A stretch of DNA of 64,000 nucleotides from Affinundibacterium nitidum. Its GTDB lineage: Bacteria; Pseudomonadota; Gammaproteobacteria; Burkholderiales; Burkholderiaceae_D. The notes beneath the pieces are model-generated. The model was not told the origin of the DNA. It made no database searches and saw only the letters and a list, made by a program, of their open reading frames with translations. The DNA lies in contig NZ_JACOFZ010000002.1 in NCBI RefSeq assembly GCF_014284155.1, positions 282,711 to 346,710 of the forward strand, given 5' to 3'. The first letter of the stretch is position 1. The number at the start of each line of letters is the position of its first letter. The position numbers and the translations under genes were made by a program. Of the stretch, positions 28,199 to 36,914 are shown in pieces.

Positions 28199-29467
28199 TT
28201 AGAATACAAAATCAAGATTGACGGTGAACAGAGAAACGCGACCATCAAATCCATTGGGTTTTCCAAGCAACGAGGTTGGATAACTGACGTAACTTGATGC
28301 ACCCACAGTTGGATATGCCATCTTGATTTTCTCGTATTGCACTTTGAGGGCGACGTTCTTCGCAAAATCCCAACGCGAACCCAAGGTGAGCGTATCGTGA
28401 TCAGCACGACCTACGCCAATGAACGATGCGTTCAAATAATTCAATTGCACCTTAAGCGCTGCAGGCGCGAATGGTCCAGCCTGAAGTCCAGGATTTGCAG
28501 CATCGGTCGTGTATTTACCAGCGCCGATGTAGGGAGTGAAATCACCAAATCGACGTGCACCCAATACATTCCAACCAGAGACTGCAGCAATAATCACTGA
28601 GTTACCTGTACGCTTAGCCCACTCAGCCTGAGCAATCCACTCGCCATCATCATAGCTGCCGCCTAGGGTCGTAATCGCGGCGGTCATGTCGTTAATGTTG
28701 GCAACGGCTGGCACTACTGTACTACAATTCGTGCACACTACTGCCGGCAAAGCTGTCAGGCTCTTGATGGTCGCGGCTACTGTTGGTGCATTGAATGCAG
28801 CATTGTATTTGGAATAGCCCGTACGAACTGCCCAAGATCCATCAGCGTACTTCACTGAGAATCCCTTTACACGATCTAACTTCACCTCACCGACAGCATT
28901 ACTGACCGTAGTCTTCCCAAAAAAACCCTCGACTTGGAGATTGCCGCTACCGACCTTCTTATCCCAACGACCAGTCACACCGTCTTGATAGGTAATCGCA
29001 TTAATGTTGTACACCTCAGACTGAGGGCGCACCGTGGTTTGCGCATACGCTAAGTTGCGATAGTCTGACATCAAGAACACTGGCGCAACTGTTCGACCGA
29101 GTTTGAAATCAAAATCGGAGGCAATTGGATAAGAAACATATGCCCACTCAACAGTTGGCTTAGTACTGCTCTTGATATCTTTCTTCGAGATTAATTGCAG
29201 TACGGCCTTCAGTTTGCCTTGCGGATTGAAAGTAGCTTGAAGCGAGGCTTGAGTATCGCCATCGAATCGCCATTCATTTTGTGATGCAGTACTTTGGCGA
29301 GAATCGACGCGCACACCTGCATTCGCGTTATTCCCTTTAAATGCACCGATGGTACCGAAGCCATCGAACTTGACCCAATCACCGAGATCATCAGCGAGGG
29401 CTGCCGAATTAAAAGCCAGTATCGAAATACCGGCGAATACTAGTGGATAGATTTGACGCGCTTTCAT
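28199..29467 (-). CDS. Outer-membrane porin-like protein, copy B
   Basis: A 422-residue paralogue of the porin at 26124: the same signal peptide start (MKARQIYPLVFAGIS), the KLGRTVAPVFLMSDYRNLAY stretch, the CTNC cysteine pair and the identical C-terminal NLDFVF. Strands are well conserved while putative loops differ, as expected for paralogous porins with different pores. The start at 29467 has AAAGGA upstream. Together with its small partner and control region it forms the second unit of a tandem duplication of about 2.07 kb. Confidence 0.85.
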   Translation of the reverse strand: MKARQIYPLVFAGISILAFNSAALADDLGDWVKFDGFGTIGAFKGNNANAGVRVDSRQSTASQNEWRFDGDTQASLQATFNPQGKLKAVLQLISKKDIKSSTKPTVEWAYVSYPIASDFDFKLGRTVAPVFLMSDYRNLAYAQTTVRPQSEVYNINAITYQDGVTGRWDKKVGSGNLQVEGFFGKTTVSNAVGEVKLDRVKGFSVKYADGSWAVRTGYSKYNAAFNAPTVAATIKSLTALPAVVCTNCSTVVPAVANINDMTAAITTLGGSYDDGEWIAQAEWAKRTGNSVIIAAVSGWNVLGARRFGDFTPYIGAGKYTTDAANPGLQAGPFAPAALKVQLNYLNASFIGVGRADHDTLTLGSRWDFAKNVALKVQYEKIKMAYPTVGASSYVSYPTSLLGKPNGFDGRVSLFTVNLDFVF

Positions 29468-29577
29468 ATTGCTTTCCTTTATTTTCAAACGAAACATGGG
29501 AACACATGGAAGGGGTGAAACTAAATCAATCTAGAGGTAGGACTACATTATTCGATTGCTTTACTTTTGCTGAATGC

Positions 29578-29674
29578 ATGATTCCTGAGAAGGAATAATT
29601 CATACTAGCAACATTCACCAACACGTCAAACTTCTTTCCACCAAAAAACTATTTTGCTATTTTTTTACAACATT
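29578..29674 (-). repeat. Duplicated porin control region, copy B
   Basis: Second copy of the porin upstream region. Here the dyad near the expected transcription start is better formed: ATTCCT (29581-29586) and AGGAAT (29591-29596) with a 4-base gap, a possible operator. Confidence 0.85.
29602..29629 (-). promoter_or_regulatory. Promoter of porin B
   Basis: On the minus strand TTGACG (29629-29624), 16 bases and TAGTAT (29607-29602), matching the copy A promoter in hexamers and spacing while the spacer sequence differs. Confidence 0.55.
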
Positions 29675-29729
29675 TCTTTAATATTTCGCCAACGCAACTT
29701 AAATACCAGTGAAAACATGCGTTGCACAA

Positions 29730-29762
29730 AAAACAAAACCACCAGTGCTCAGTGGTGGTTTT
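29730..29762 (-). terminator. Terminator of the TonB receptor gene
   Basis: A 10-bp perfect stem, AAAACCACCA (29735-29744) with TGGTGGTTTT (29753-29762), is followed on the minus strand by TTTTGTTTTTT. Confidence 0.85.
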
Positions 29763-29809
29763 GCTCTCATATCAATCTCTTGTATTGCTAGCTCATAGTT
29801 TAAAGCGCA

Positions 29810-32080
29810 TCAAAAATCTATGCTGGTAGACAATGACCATCCGCGTTTAGGCATAAATGTGTATTGGTCAAATTGCACGCCCTTACTACTCGCAGAAATT
29901 GAAGTGGCCGACTCTTTATTGAATAGGTTATCGATCCCTAACTGCACCTTGAGATTCTTCACGAATCGACCTGGATTTTTCCATCGATATCCCATGGTCA
30001 AATCTGTTGAAGTGTACGCAGCTATTTTATATGCCGCAGGTTCACCGTCTTTGGCGAATTGATCACCCACCGTCTTTGCAATGATCGATCCATACCATGC
30101 ACCATCTTTATATAAGAAACCAAAAGCATCGGTTGATTTCGGTGCTTTTGCTACTTGCAAGTTTGTTCCTTTAGTTCTAGCTTGATTGATCGAACCATTC
30201 ACATGCGCTGAAAAACCTGCGCCAAGGTAATAAGTTACCGATGCCTCGACACCTTTATAAACCACACCACCTTGGTTGTAATAGATCAGATCATTTCCTG
30301 TGCCAGTAGAAGCGATCTTATTATTGAAATCAATGTAGTAAATATCCGCATCAAAAACCAAGTTAGACGCTTGGTGCACCACGCCAACTTGATAATTCGT
30401 CGACGTTTGCGGTTCAGGCTTACTCAAGTTCGGGTTATTGACATAGAACATGGACAAATCAGGCACCAGAAAACCTTTTGCCACTTGCGCATACGTCGAA
30501 GTCTCTTTGTTGATGGAATAATTCGCAGTCAAGAAAGGTAAAGTCGCTTGATAAGTTTGGTCAGCCTTTGTGGGAATACGTGTACCTTGATTCACTTCAG
30601 CATCTAAGGAACGTTCAAAGTGCATGTACTTTACCCCTGGCGTGATCGTCAATTCACTTGTCGCAGCCCATTCAAATTCAACGAATGGTTGATACTGCTT
30701 CCATGAAGACTTCTGTTCGTACGCAACATCTTTCGGCGCAGTCGCCTCTTTTGGATTACGTACACCTAAGGTCCAATCAAGATCATAAGTATGGCGATCT
30801 GTATCGGAGGTTTCTAACCACACCCCAACGCGCAGCAAGCCAGCATCAGTTTTATCGCTCAGTTTAAGAATATCGCCTTTGACGCGATAGGAATTTAACT
30901 TGTTATAACCGGGAACATTTTTATTGCCAGCTGGCGCGGCTTTAGTTCCATTCGCTGTAGCACCGCTTGCGTCTTGGCCAGAATAGGTATCATTGTTGTA
31001 GGCGTAGGTATACAAAGTATTATCTACCGACCAGCTACCTAACTTAGTTTGCACGCTCAAATATTCGAAGTCAGTCTTCTTGTTATTGAAGTTGTAGCCA
31101 GAATAATTTTGACTGTTTGGGTCAGGATTCAAAGCATAATTTTTTCCATACAAAGCAACCTGCGCCAAAGTCACGCCGCCTTTATCTGCGACGTTACTAA
31201 AGATCTTGTTGTATGTTGAAAAGAAAGTGATCGTCGTATCAGTGCCGATATTTTTCTGTACTTTGATCTGGTAATTGTCTTCACGTACTGCACTTTGGCT
31301 CAAGTAACCATCGGTCGACAAACGTGAGCCGTTAAACATCCAGTTAAGGCCATCGTACTTATCTAAAATACCGCTATCAATTTGCACGCCATACATCTTA
31401 GTGTTCCACGATGCAACTGTGAAGTAAGGACTAAAGTTAGCATCGGCTGACAACTCTTTTGAGAACAAATTGATCGAACCGCCAAAGGTTGCTTGACCTA
31501 AATTACTAGCGTTGCCTGGTCCGCGCTCTACTACCATACCGCCGATAATGCGAGCAGGGAAATAGGAAGTCGAATGATGCGTAGGATTATTAGTATCGCC
31601 AAATGGGATACCATCATAAGTCATGTTGTATTCACCGTCTTGGAAGCCACGCAACGTGACTTTCGTTTCAGCCAAACCTGCACCGTTAGCAGACACGCCA
31701 GAACCAACGCTTGGAGCGATGCGCGCTACTGCGTTAAAGTCAGCCAACGGCGTAACTGCTTGCTCAATAAAGGTCGCGGTGATAATCGATTGTGGTTGCG
31801 TTGCTTTCAATGAAGCTTGGACTGGCGCGCGATTCGCAACCGTGTTGCCGGTGATAACGACTTTGGTGGTAATCGCTTTCGCGTCGAGGGCTTGATCCGC
31901 ATCCGCCTTGGCACCATCGGCGTTCGTGTCTTTTGCGTTGCTAGGTTGTGCGCTCGGCACAACACCATCGACACTCATATTTTGAGCATAAACCATCGAA
32001 GAACCTGCCATCAGAGCAAGTGCGAAGAGAACTTGCGATGCAAGATAGTTCGGTTGAAAATCAATGTTCGTGCGTTTCAT
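29810..32080 (-). CDS. TonB-dependent outer-membrane receptor
   Basis: A 756-residue outer-membrane active transporter. A signal peptide (cleavage near MVYAQN) is followed by a TonB-box-like stretch around TTKVVITGN, the plug (about residues 85-210, with KVTLRGFQDGEYNMTYDGIP and GNASNLGQATFGGSINLFSK) and a 22-strand barrel ending in Phe (TSIDF). It is not accompanied by SusD, sigma or anti-sigma genes. A direct-repeat array resembling a PHO box lies upstream and a secreted metallophosphoesterase gene precedes it in the same direction, so uptake of a phosphorylated compound or phosphate complex is suspected. Siderophore or glycan uptake remain possible. Confidence 0.92.
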   Translation of the reverse strand: MKRTNIDFQPNYLASQVLFALALMAGSSMVYAQNMSVDGVVPSAQPSNAKDTNADGAKADADQALDAKAITTKVVITGNTVANRAPVQASLKATQPQSIITATFIEQAVTPLADFNAVARIAPSVGSGVSANGAGLAETKVTLRGFQDGEYNMTYDGIPFGDTNNPTHHSTSYFPARIIGGMVVERGPGNASNLGQATFGGSINLFSKELSADANFSPYFTVASWNTKMYGVQIDSGILDKYDGLNWMFNGSRLSTDGYLSQSAVREDNYQIKVQKNIGTDTTITFFSTYNKIFSNVADKGGVTLAQVALYGKNYALNPDPNSQNYSGYNFNNKKTDFEYLSVQTKLGSWSVDNTLYTYAYNNDTYSGQDASGATANGTKAAPAGNKNVPGYNKLNSYRVKGDILKLSDKTDAGLLRVGVWLETSDTDRHTYDLDWTLGVRNPKEATAPKDVAYEQKSSWKQYQPFVEFEWAATSELTITPGVKYMHFERSLDAEVNQGTRIPTKADQTYQATLPFLTANYSINKETSTYAQVAKGFLVPDLSMFYVNNPNLSKPEPQTSTNYQVGVVHQASNLVFDADIYYIDFNNKIASTGTGNDLIYYNQGGVVYKGVEASVTYYLGAGFSAHVNGSINQARTKGTNLQVAKAPKSTDAFGFLYKDGAWYGSIIAKTVGDQFAKDGEPAAYKIAAYTSTDLTMGYRWKNPGRFVKNLKVQLGIDNLFNKESATSISASSKGVQFDQYTFMPKRGWSLSTSIDF

Positions 32081-32132
32081 AATCTTCTTTCGATTTCAGG
32101 ATGAATAAAACCCTAAAGTGTAGAAAGTGTTT

Positions 32133-32172
32133 ATGACGCGCCGATTAAGCCTTCATGACGAGCGCATGACTT
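32133..32172 (-). promoter_or_regulatory. PHO-box-like direct repeats upstream of the TonB receptor
   Basis: On the minus strand GTCAT occurs at 32170-32166, 32159-32155 and 32137-32133, spaced 11 and 22 bases, that is, on an 11-base period. The first two form AAGTCAT-GCGC-TCGTCAT. The known PhoB box is CTGTCAT repeated with an 11-base period, so the core and spacing match while the two leading bases of each half-site do not. It lies 53-92 bases before the receptor start codon. Confidence 0.45.
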
Positions 32173-32197
32173 GACAACACATCTCCATGCGCAAAAA

Positions 32198-33676
32198 TTA
32201 TTTATTGAGGACGCTACATTTACTCTCAGTGCCGCTCATCAAGCACTGTGTCATCGCTTTGCCGGCGATATCGTAGGCTGTCATCTGCCATTGGTTCGCT
32301 TTTCGCTCCAACAGGAGAAAGCCGTCACGATTACTATTACTAAAATGGTCCACGACGGCATTTGGAAAAGGTGTAGTGCCAGCAGGCAATTCATCAGGCA
32401 ATGCGCTATCCATCGCCGTTCCACCGTTGCCTGAACCAAATTGTGTTGGATGATCTGTCGTATAAGTGACCGCCTGAAATAGATGCACATGTCCAGACAG
32501 TACGGCTTTAATCCCAGCGGGGAACAAACGTTGTGGCTGACGTTCTTGCATAATCGCCTGTAGCACCTGATTTCCCGGCTTAAACTCGACGCTACCATCT
32601 TCTTTATGCGACGCCGCAAAACCTAGAATCGGGTGATGATTCATGAAGATATTAAAATCTGCATTTTGAGAGAACTGTTCTACCTGAGCGAATTGTTGTG
32701 CATAGATCACCCGTGCAGGGTCGTCTTTAGAGACCTTCTTACCGGGCACTTTCGCGGTATCGAAGACAATAAGTTGACTCGACGTGCCACCGCTCTTACC
32801 AAGGGGAATAGCATATGGCGAACTATAGTCGCCAATCATATCGAATTTTTCTTGATTGCAATCGCGCCCCTTGACGTAAGGACGAGGATCTAAAAACCGC
32901 CAATACCCCTGACCAGCACGTACACAAGATTCATGATTGCCACGAACCATCACCCAAGGTGCAGCCAGTAACAATGGTTTAGCGGGCTCGAAGAAATCGG
33001 CATACCAAACATCGTACCCATATCCCCAAGGACTACCTTTACAGCCCATGTTCCCTTCGGGACAAGGGTTTTCACGATAGTGATAATCACCAACATGAAT
33101 CACCAGGTCGGGATGAAGACTGACAGCTTTTTTGATGACTTCGGCAAAAGCCCACTTTTGTGCATCGTTACAAGCTTGGAAGGCGTCATCCGCCTTCTTC
33201 ATACGACAACCTGTATCGCCCAGCACGACGATGCGTTGAGGAATTGCTTTCGGAATTGGAATCACAACACCATCGACATCGGCTTTCTTAGTATTCGCTG
33301 ATAAAGCTGCCTCACACGTCAGCACCGCAAAGTCACTTGCCTTTGAATCTTTTTCATCGCTAGCGGTCGGTCGTTGAGCAACTGTCTCTGGCTTTGCTCG
33401 CACCCGCATCGGTGCTGATTTCCCATCTTGCTTTAACAATGGACAGTGCCCCTCGTAGGTCAGACTTCGAACCACAGCTTGACCTTGTTCGCCTAACACG
33501 ATCCAACTAACAACTGGCTTCTCAGTCGCAGCGACACTGACTGGCAAACCCAACATGCCGATCACGCAGGTAGCGAACACATAGAGCAATCGACAAAAAC
33601 GCGATAGCTCATTCGATACATCTAGCAATTGATGTAAGCCTAAGGATGCAGAAAAATTCATAAAGTCGCAATTCAA
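32198..33676 (-). CDS. Secreted metallophosphoesterase (purple acid phosphatase-like)
   Basis: A 492-residue calcineurin-type phosphoesterase. The metal-site motifs appear in order: VLGDTGC, HVGDYHYRENP, VRGNHESC, MNHHPIL and SGHVHLF, the set of the purple-acid-phosphatase branch. A hydrophobic segment at residues 30-49 ending SVAATEK is a signal peptide or anchor after an unusually long leader, so the real start may be internal. At least seven Cys residues fit a periplasmic, disulfide-bonded enzyme. The TonB receptor gene follows after 117 bases. Substrate could be nucleotides or phosphate monoesters. Confidence 0.88.
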   Translation of the reverse strand: MNCDFMNFSASLGLHQLLDVSNELSRFCRLLYVFATCVIGMLGLPVSVAATEKPVVSWIVLGEQGQAVVRSLTYEGHCPLLKQDGKSAPMRVRAKPETVAQRPTASDEKDSKASDFAVLTCEAALSANTKKADVDGVVIPIPKAIPQRIVVLGDTGCRMKKADDAFQACNDAQKWAFAEVIKKAVSLHPDLVIHVGDYHYRENPCPEGNMGCKGSPWGYGYDVWYADFFEPAKPLLLAAPWVMVRGNHESCVRAGQGYWRFLDPRPYVKGRDCNQEKFDMIGDYSSPYAIPLGKSGGTSSQLIVFDTAKVPGKKVSKDDPARVIYAQQFAQVEQFSQNADFNIFMNHHPILGFAASHKEDGSVEFKPGNQVLQAIMQERQPQRLFPAGIKAVLSGHVHLFQAVTYTTDHPTQFGSGNGGTAMDSALPDELPAGTTPFPNAVVDHFSNSNRDGFLLLERKANQWQMTAYDIAGKAMTQCLMSGTESKCSVLNK

Positions 33677-34059
33677 GTGGGCAAAATATGAAGGTAACTC
33701 TACCTTTAATTTATGTCGACTTGATGAATTTGCCGCTCTTAAACATCTATCACAAATAGTGTAGTTTATTTATCCTTTCTGAAGGATCGGTGATTGTCGT
33801 CTCCGTATGCAAAAACAAGGTGTTTAGCAAACATCATAAACAAATCAAAATTGCCACACTTGCATATACAAAAACCATCACTGCAGATACCATCTATCCG
33901 GCATTCTTCAGGAGATGGGAATGCATTAAAGTTCATTAGGTTGTAGAAACTACGTGAATATTTTTGTGAACACAACAGACCAATCGCCACGTGCACTAAA
34001 AACCGCAGCTTAAATGCGTGAAAGACGTGAGATTGGATACGATAAAGAATGTGAAAACA
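33677..34059. other. Divergent intergenic region before the sugar permease
   Basis: A 383-base AT-rich gap between divergently transcribed genes. A small hairpin GTAG-AAA-CTAC lies near 33942-33952. No clear LacI/ROK-type operator or promoter hexamers are convincing. A 145-residue frame on the minus strand overlapping the permease gene is not protein-like. Confidence 0.5.
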
Positions 34060-35499
34060 ATGACGACGACTAAACAAGCACAAACCCAATGGGCGCAATT
34101 TATGCCATTGGTCACAGTATTCTTTTTTTGGGGATTCGTGGCTGCCAGTAATGACATTCTGATTCCAGTATTCAAGCAAGCCTTTCATTTGACTCAAATG
34201 CAAAGTCAGCTTGTGTCCTTAGCGTTCTATGTTGCCTATACGGTCGGCTCTATTTTGTATCTGATCGTATCCGCACTCCTCAAAGAGGATCTTATCAATC
34301 GTATCGGCTACAAAAATGGACTTGCGCTTGGTCTCGGGATCTCTGCTTTAGGCACTCTGTTATTTTATCCAGCAGCCAATATGGGCTCTTTCGAACTGAT
34401 GCTGGCCGGTTTATTTACAGTGGGCTTAGGGTTTTCATTGCAACAAACCGCAGCGAATCCCTTGGCGATTGCACTCGGTACCGCAAGCACAGGCTCACAA
34501 CGCTTAACCTTAGCCGGTGGCGTCAACAATTTTGGCACGACCATCGGCCCTTTGATTGTGAGCTTTGCGATCTTTGGTGCCCCTTCCGCAACCAATACAG
34601 CAATCAGCATTGAAAGTGTAAAAATCCCATATCTCGTGCTTGGTGCCGCATTTCTCATTGTTGCCGTGTTCTTAAAGTTCTCCGGGATTCCAGATCGTCC
34701 GCAAGTCGCCGATGCGGTCCAAGAAAACGAACAATCATCCCGCACTTCAGCCTTACAGTATCCACAGCTCGTATTAGGGATGATCGCCATCTTTTTGTAC
34801 GTCGGCGTTGAAGTGTCAACGGCGAGTAACTTACCAGCGTATATGGAAAGCAAGTTGGGCTTTCTGACCAAAGACATCGCGCCCTACATTTCACTGTACT
34901 GGGCAAGTTTAATGATCGGTCGCTGGACTGGCGCAGTCGAAGCCTTTGGTTTCGATGCGAGCGCCGCCAAGATTGCGAAATTTCTAGCCCCTTATTTAGC
35001 CTTCAGTGTATTCCTCGCTGTCAATGCGATTGCTCAACACGATCTCAGTCACTTCTACGTGTACGGCGCGATTGTTTTGGTCTTGATTGCTGCCGACATC
35101 GCGAGCAAGGGAAACCCTGCCAATATGCTGTTGATTTTCTCCGTCCTTGGCATACTCGGCTTGCTCATCGGCATGAGTACAGATGGCATGACCAGCATTT
35201 ATGCTTTCACCTCTATTGGTTTGTTTTGCAGCACTTTATGGCCTTGCATTTTCGCACTGGCGATTAATGGACTTGGCAAACATACTGGGCAAGGCTCGAA
35301 CTTCTTAATCATGATGATTATGGGTGGTGGTTTTGTGAGTTGGGCACAAGGTGCTTTGGCAGACAGAATCGGCATTCAATCCAGTTACATCGTCGGCGTC
35401 ATTTGCTTCGCCTACCTCGCTTTCTACGCTTGGCGCGTAAAAGGTCTACTCGCGGCACAAGGTATCGATCTCAATAAGAAAGTGGATTTGGCACACTAA
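34060..35499 (+). CDS. Sugar MFS transporter, FucP/GluP family
   Basis: A 479-residue major facilitator with twelve membrane helices, of the FucP/GluP group of proton- or sodium-coupled hexose and fucose symporters. Diagnostic parts are FFFWGFVAASNDILIPVFK in helix 1 and GFSLQQTAANPLAIALG in helix 4, where Asn and Gln line the sugar site. Within this locus mannose or a small mannoside is the likely cargo. ATG 34060 (MTTTKQAQ) is preferred, though the ribosome site is poor and GTG 34051 or 34018 cannot be excluded. It has its own terminator, so it is a separate unit from the isomerase genes. Confidence 0.9.
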   Translation: MTTTKQAQTQWAQFMPLVTVFFFWGFVAASNDILIPVFKQAFHLTQMQSQLVSLAFYVAYTVGSILYLIVSALLKEDLINRIGYKNGLALGLGISALGTLLFYPAANMGSFELMLAGLFTVGLGFSLQQTAANPLAIALGTASTGSQRLTLAGGVNNFGTTIGPLIVSFAIFGAPSATNTAISIESVKIPYLVLGAAFLIVAVFLKFSGIPDRPQVADAVQENEQSSRTSALQYPQLVLGMIAIFLYVGVEVSTASNLPAYMESKLGFLTKDIAPYISLYWASLMIGRWTGAVEAFGFDASAAKIAKFLAPYLAFSVFLAVNAIAQHDLSHFYVYGAIVLVLIAADIASKGNPANMLLIFSVLGILGLLIGMSTDGMTSIYAFTSIGLFCSTLWPCIFALAINGLGKHTGQGSNFLIMMIMGGGFVSWAQGALADRIGIQSSYIVGVICFAYLAFYAWRVKGLLAAQGIDLNKKVDLAH

Positions 35500-35523
35500 A
35501 TCAGTCGTCCGGCAATTTCATAG

Positions 35524-35556
35524 AAAAGCTACAGGCCGTTTTGCTGTAGCTTTTTT
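35524..35556 (+). terminator. Terminator of the sugar permease gene
   Basis: An 11-bp stem, AAAAGCTACAG (35524-35534) with CTGTAGCTTTT (35544-35554), has a 9-base loop and continues into T residues. Confidence 0.9.
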
Positions 35557-35577
35557 GTTTAGTAAACCCAATAAACT

Positions 35578-35608
35578 GTGGTGCAATTCACTGCCTTTCT
35601 TGTGGTGC
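35578..35608. repeat. Short direct repeat upstream of the isomerase operon
   Basis: TGTGGTGC occurs twice (GTGGTGC cores at 35578-35584 and 35602-35608), 24 bases apart, in the leader of the AGE-PfkB-GH47-GH92 unit. It could be a regulator-binding direct repeat; nothing else supports that. Confidence 0.25.
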
Positions 35609-35684
35609 TAAATCCCCTCCTGTACATTAGCTTTCATCCTCATTTTTTGATGGTTCATTCCTTTGCATTATTGATTAATTGCCC

Positions 35685-36914
35685 ATGAACACATTTCCTA
35701 ATTTCCGCTCGGCAAATACGCTGCATGATCACATCACTGCCACCATGGCGTTTTACCATCCGCGATGCATCGACGCTAGTGGCGGCTTCTATCACTACTT
35801 TAAAGACGATGGCAGTGTTTATGACAGTCACAGTCGGCATCTCGTCAGCAGCACTCGTTTTGTGTTCAACTACGCGATGGCCTATCGTCACTTTCAAGAT
35901 CCAGAGTACCTTGCTCAAGTAAAGCATGGCGTGCGATTTCTACGCGAAGTGCATCGCAATGCCAAGACGGGTGCTTATGCTTGGCAGTTGGATTGGAAGA
36001 ATGGAGAAAAACGCATCACCGACGGCAACAACCATTGCTATGGATTAGCTTTCGTGGTGCTCGCTTATGCCCATGCCTTAATGGCCGGTATCAGTGAAGC
36101 GCGTGAATACTTGTACGAAACCATCGCCCTGATGGAAGAAAAATTTTGGCAACCCGCCTTTCATTTGTATGCAGACCAAGCGAGTGAAGATTGGTCAGTT
36201 CTCGACCCATATCGTGGGCAAAACGCGAATATGCATTCGTGCGAGGCCATGATTGCTGCCTACCAAGCAACAGGCGATGTCACACTCTTGCATCGCGCCG
36301 AAACGATAGCGCGCTCGATTACCCAAACTCAAGCAGTGCAAGCCGATGGTTTGATTTGGGAACACTACGACCGGCAATGGAAAATCGATTGGAACTATAA
36401 CCTCGACGATAAAGCGAACCTCTTCCGCCCTTGGGGTTTTCAACCAGGGCATTTTACGGAATGGTCAAAACTCTTAATGCTTCTCGACGGCTATGCTGAG
36501 CATCTACAGAACGACAGCACATGGCTATTACCGACCGCAGAGAAATTGTTTGCGATTGCCATGGAGACGTCTTGGGACACACAACATGGCGGCATTTGTT
36601 ATGGTTTCGCACCTGACCGCAGCGTCTGCGATGGCGATAAATATTTCTGGGTGCAAGCGGAGTCTTTCGCTGCTGCCGCTTGCCTCGCCAAGCGAACAGG
36701 CAAAGAAGAGTATTGGCAATGGTACGACAAGATCTGGCACTACAGCTGGCAGCATATGGTTGATCATCAACATGGTGCTTGGTATCGAATCCTACGCAAT
36801 GACAATAGTAAAATCAGTGATGAAAAGAGCCCTGCTGGAAAAACCGACTATCACACCATGGGGGCGTGCTACGAAGTCTTAAATGTGCTCGGAGCCTTCG
36901 CACACCATGGCTAA
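35685..36914 (+). CDS. AGE-family isomerase/epimerase, likely D-mannose isomerase
   Basis: A 409-residue (alpha/alpha)6-barrel enzyme of the N-acylglucosamine 2-epimerase family. Active-site segments of the mannose isomerase/YihS branch are visible: STRFVFNYAMAY (Arg), DGNNHCYGLAFV (His), RPWGFQPGHFTEWSKLL (His) and KTDYHTMGACYE (His). The family covers GlcNAc epimerases, cellobiose epimerases and aldose-ketose isomerases. Next to a fructokinase-like gene and mannosidases, mannose to fructose is the best prediction. ATG 35685 is preferred over the TTG two codons earlier. Its last 8 bases overlap the kinase start, showing translational coupling. Confidence 0.88.
   Translation: MNTFPNFRSANTLHDHITATMAFYHPRCIDASGGFYHYFKDDGSVYDSHSRHLVSSTRFVFNYAMAYRHFQDPEYLAQVKHGVRFLREVHRNAKTGAYAWQLDWKNGEKRITDGNNHCYGLAFVVLAYAHALMAGISEAREYLYETIALMEEKFWQPAFHLYADQASEDWSVLDPYRGQNANMHSCEAMIAAYQATGDVTLLHRAETIARSITQTQAVQADGLIWEHYDRQWKIDWNYNLDDKANLFRPWGFQPGHFTEWSKLLMLLDGYAEHLQNDSTWLLPTAEKLFAIAMETSWDTQHGGICYGFAPDRSVCDGDKYFWVQAESFAAAACLAKRTGKEEYWQWYDKIWHYSWQHMVDHQHGAWYRILRNDNSKISDEKSPAGKTDYHTMGACYEVLNVLGAFAHHG

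Noticed and set aside
29810-32080. SusC-like receptor of a polysaccharide utilisation locus
   Set aside because: There is no SusD partner, no carboxypeptidase-like N-terminal domain, and a phosphoesterase gene and PHO-like repeats adjoin it; assignment to the glycan locus is unsupported.
33766-34203. 145-codon minus-strand frame before the sugar permease
   Set aside because: It overlaps the 5' part of the permease gene, is rich in Cys, His and Phe with no family resemblance, and lacks a ribosome site.
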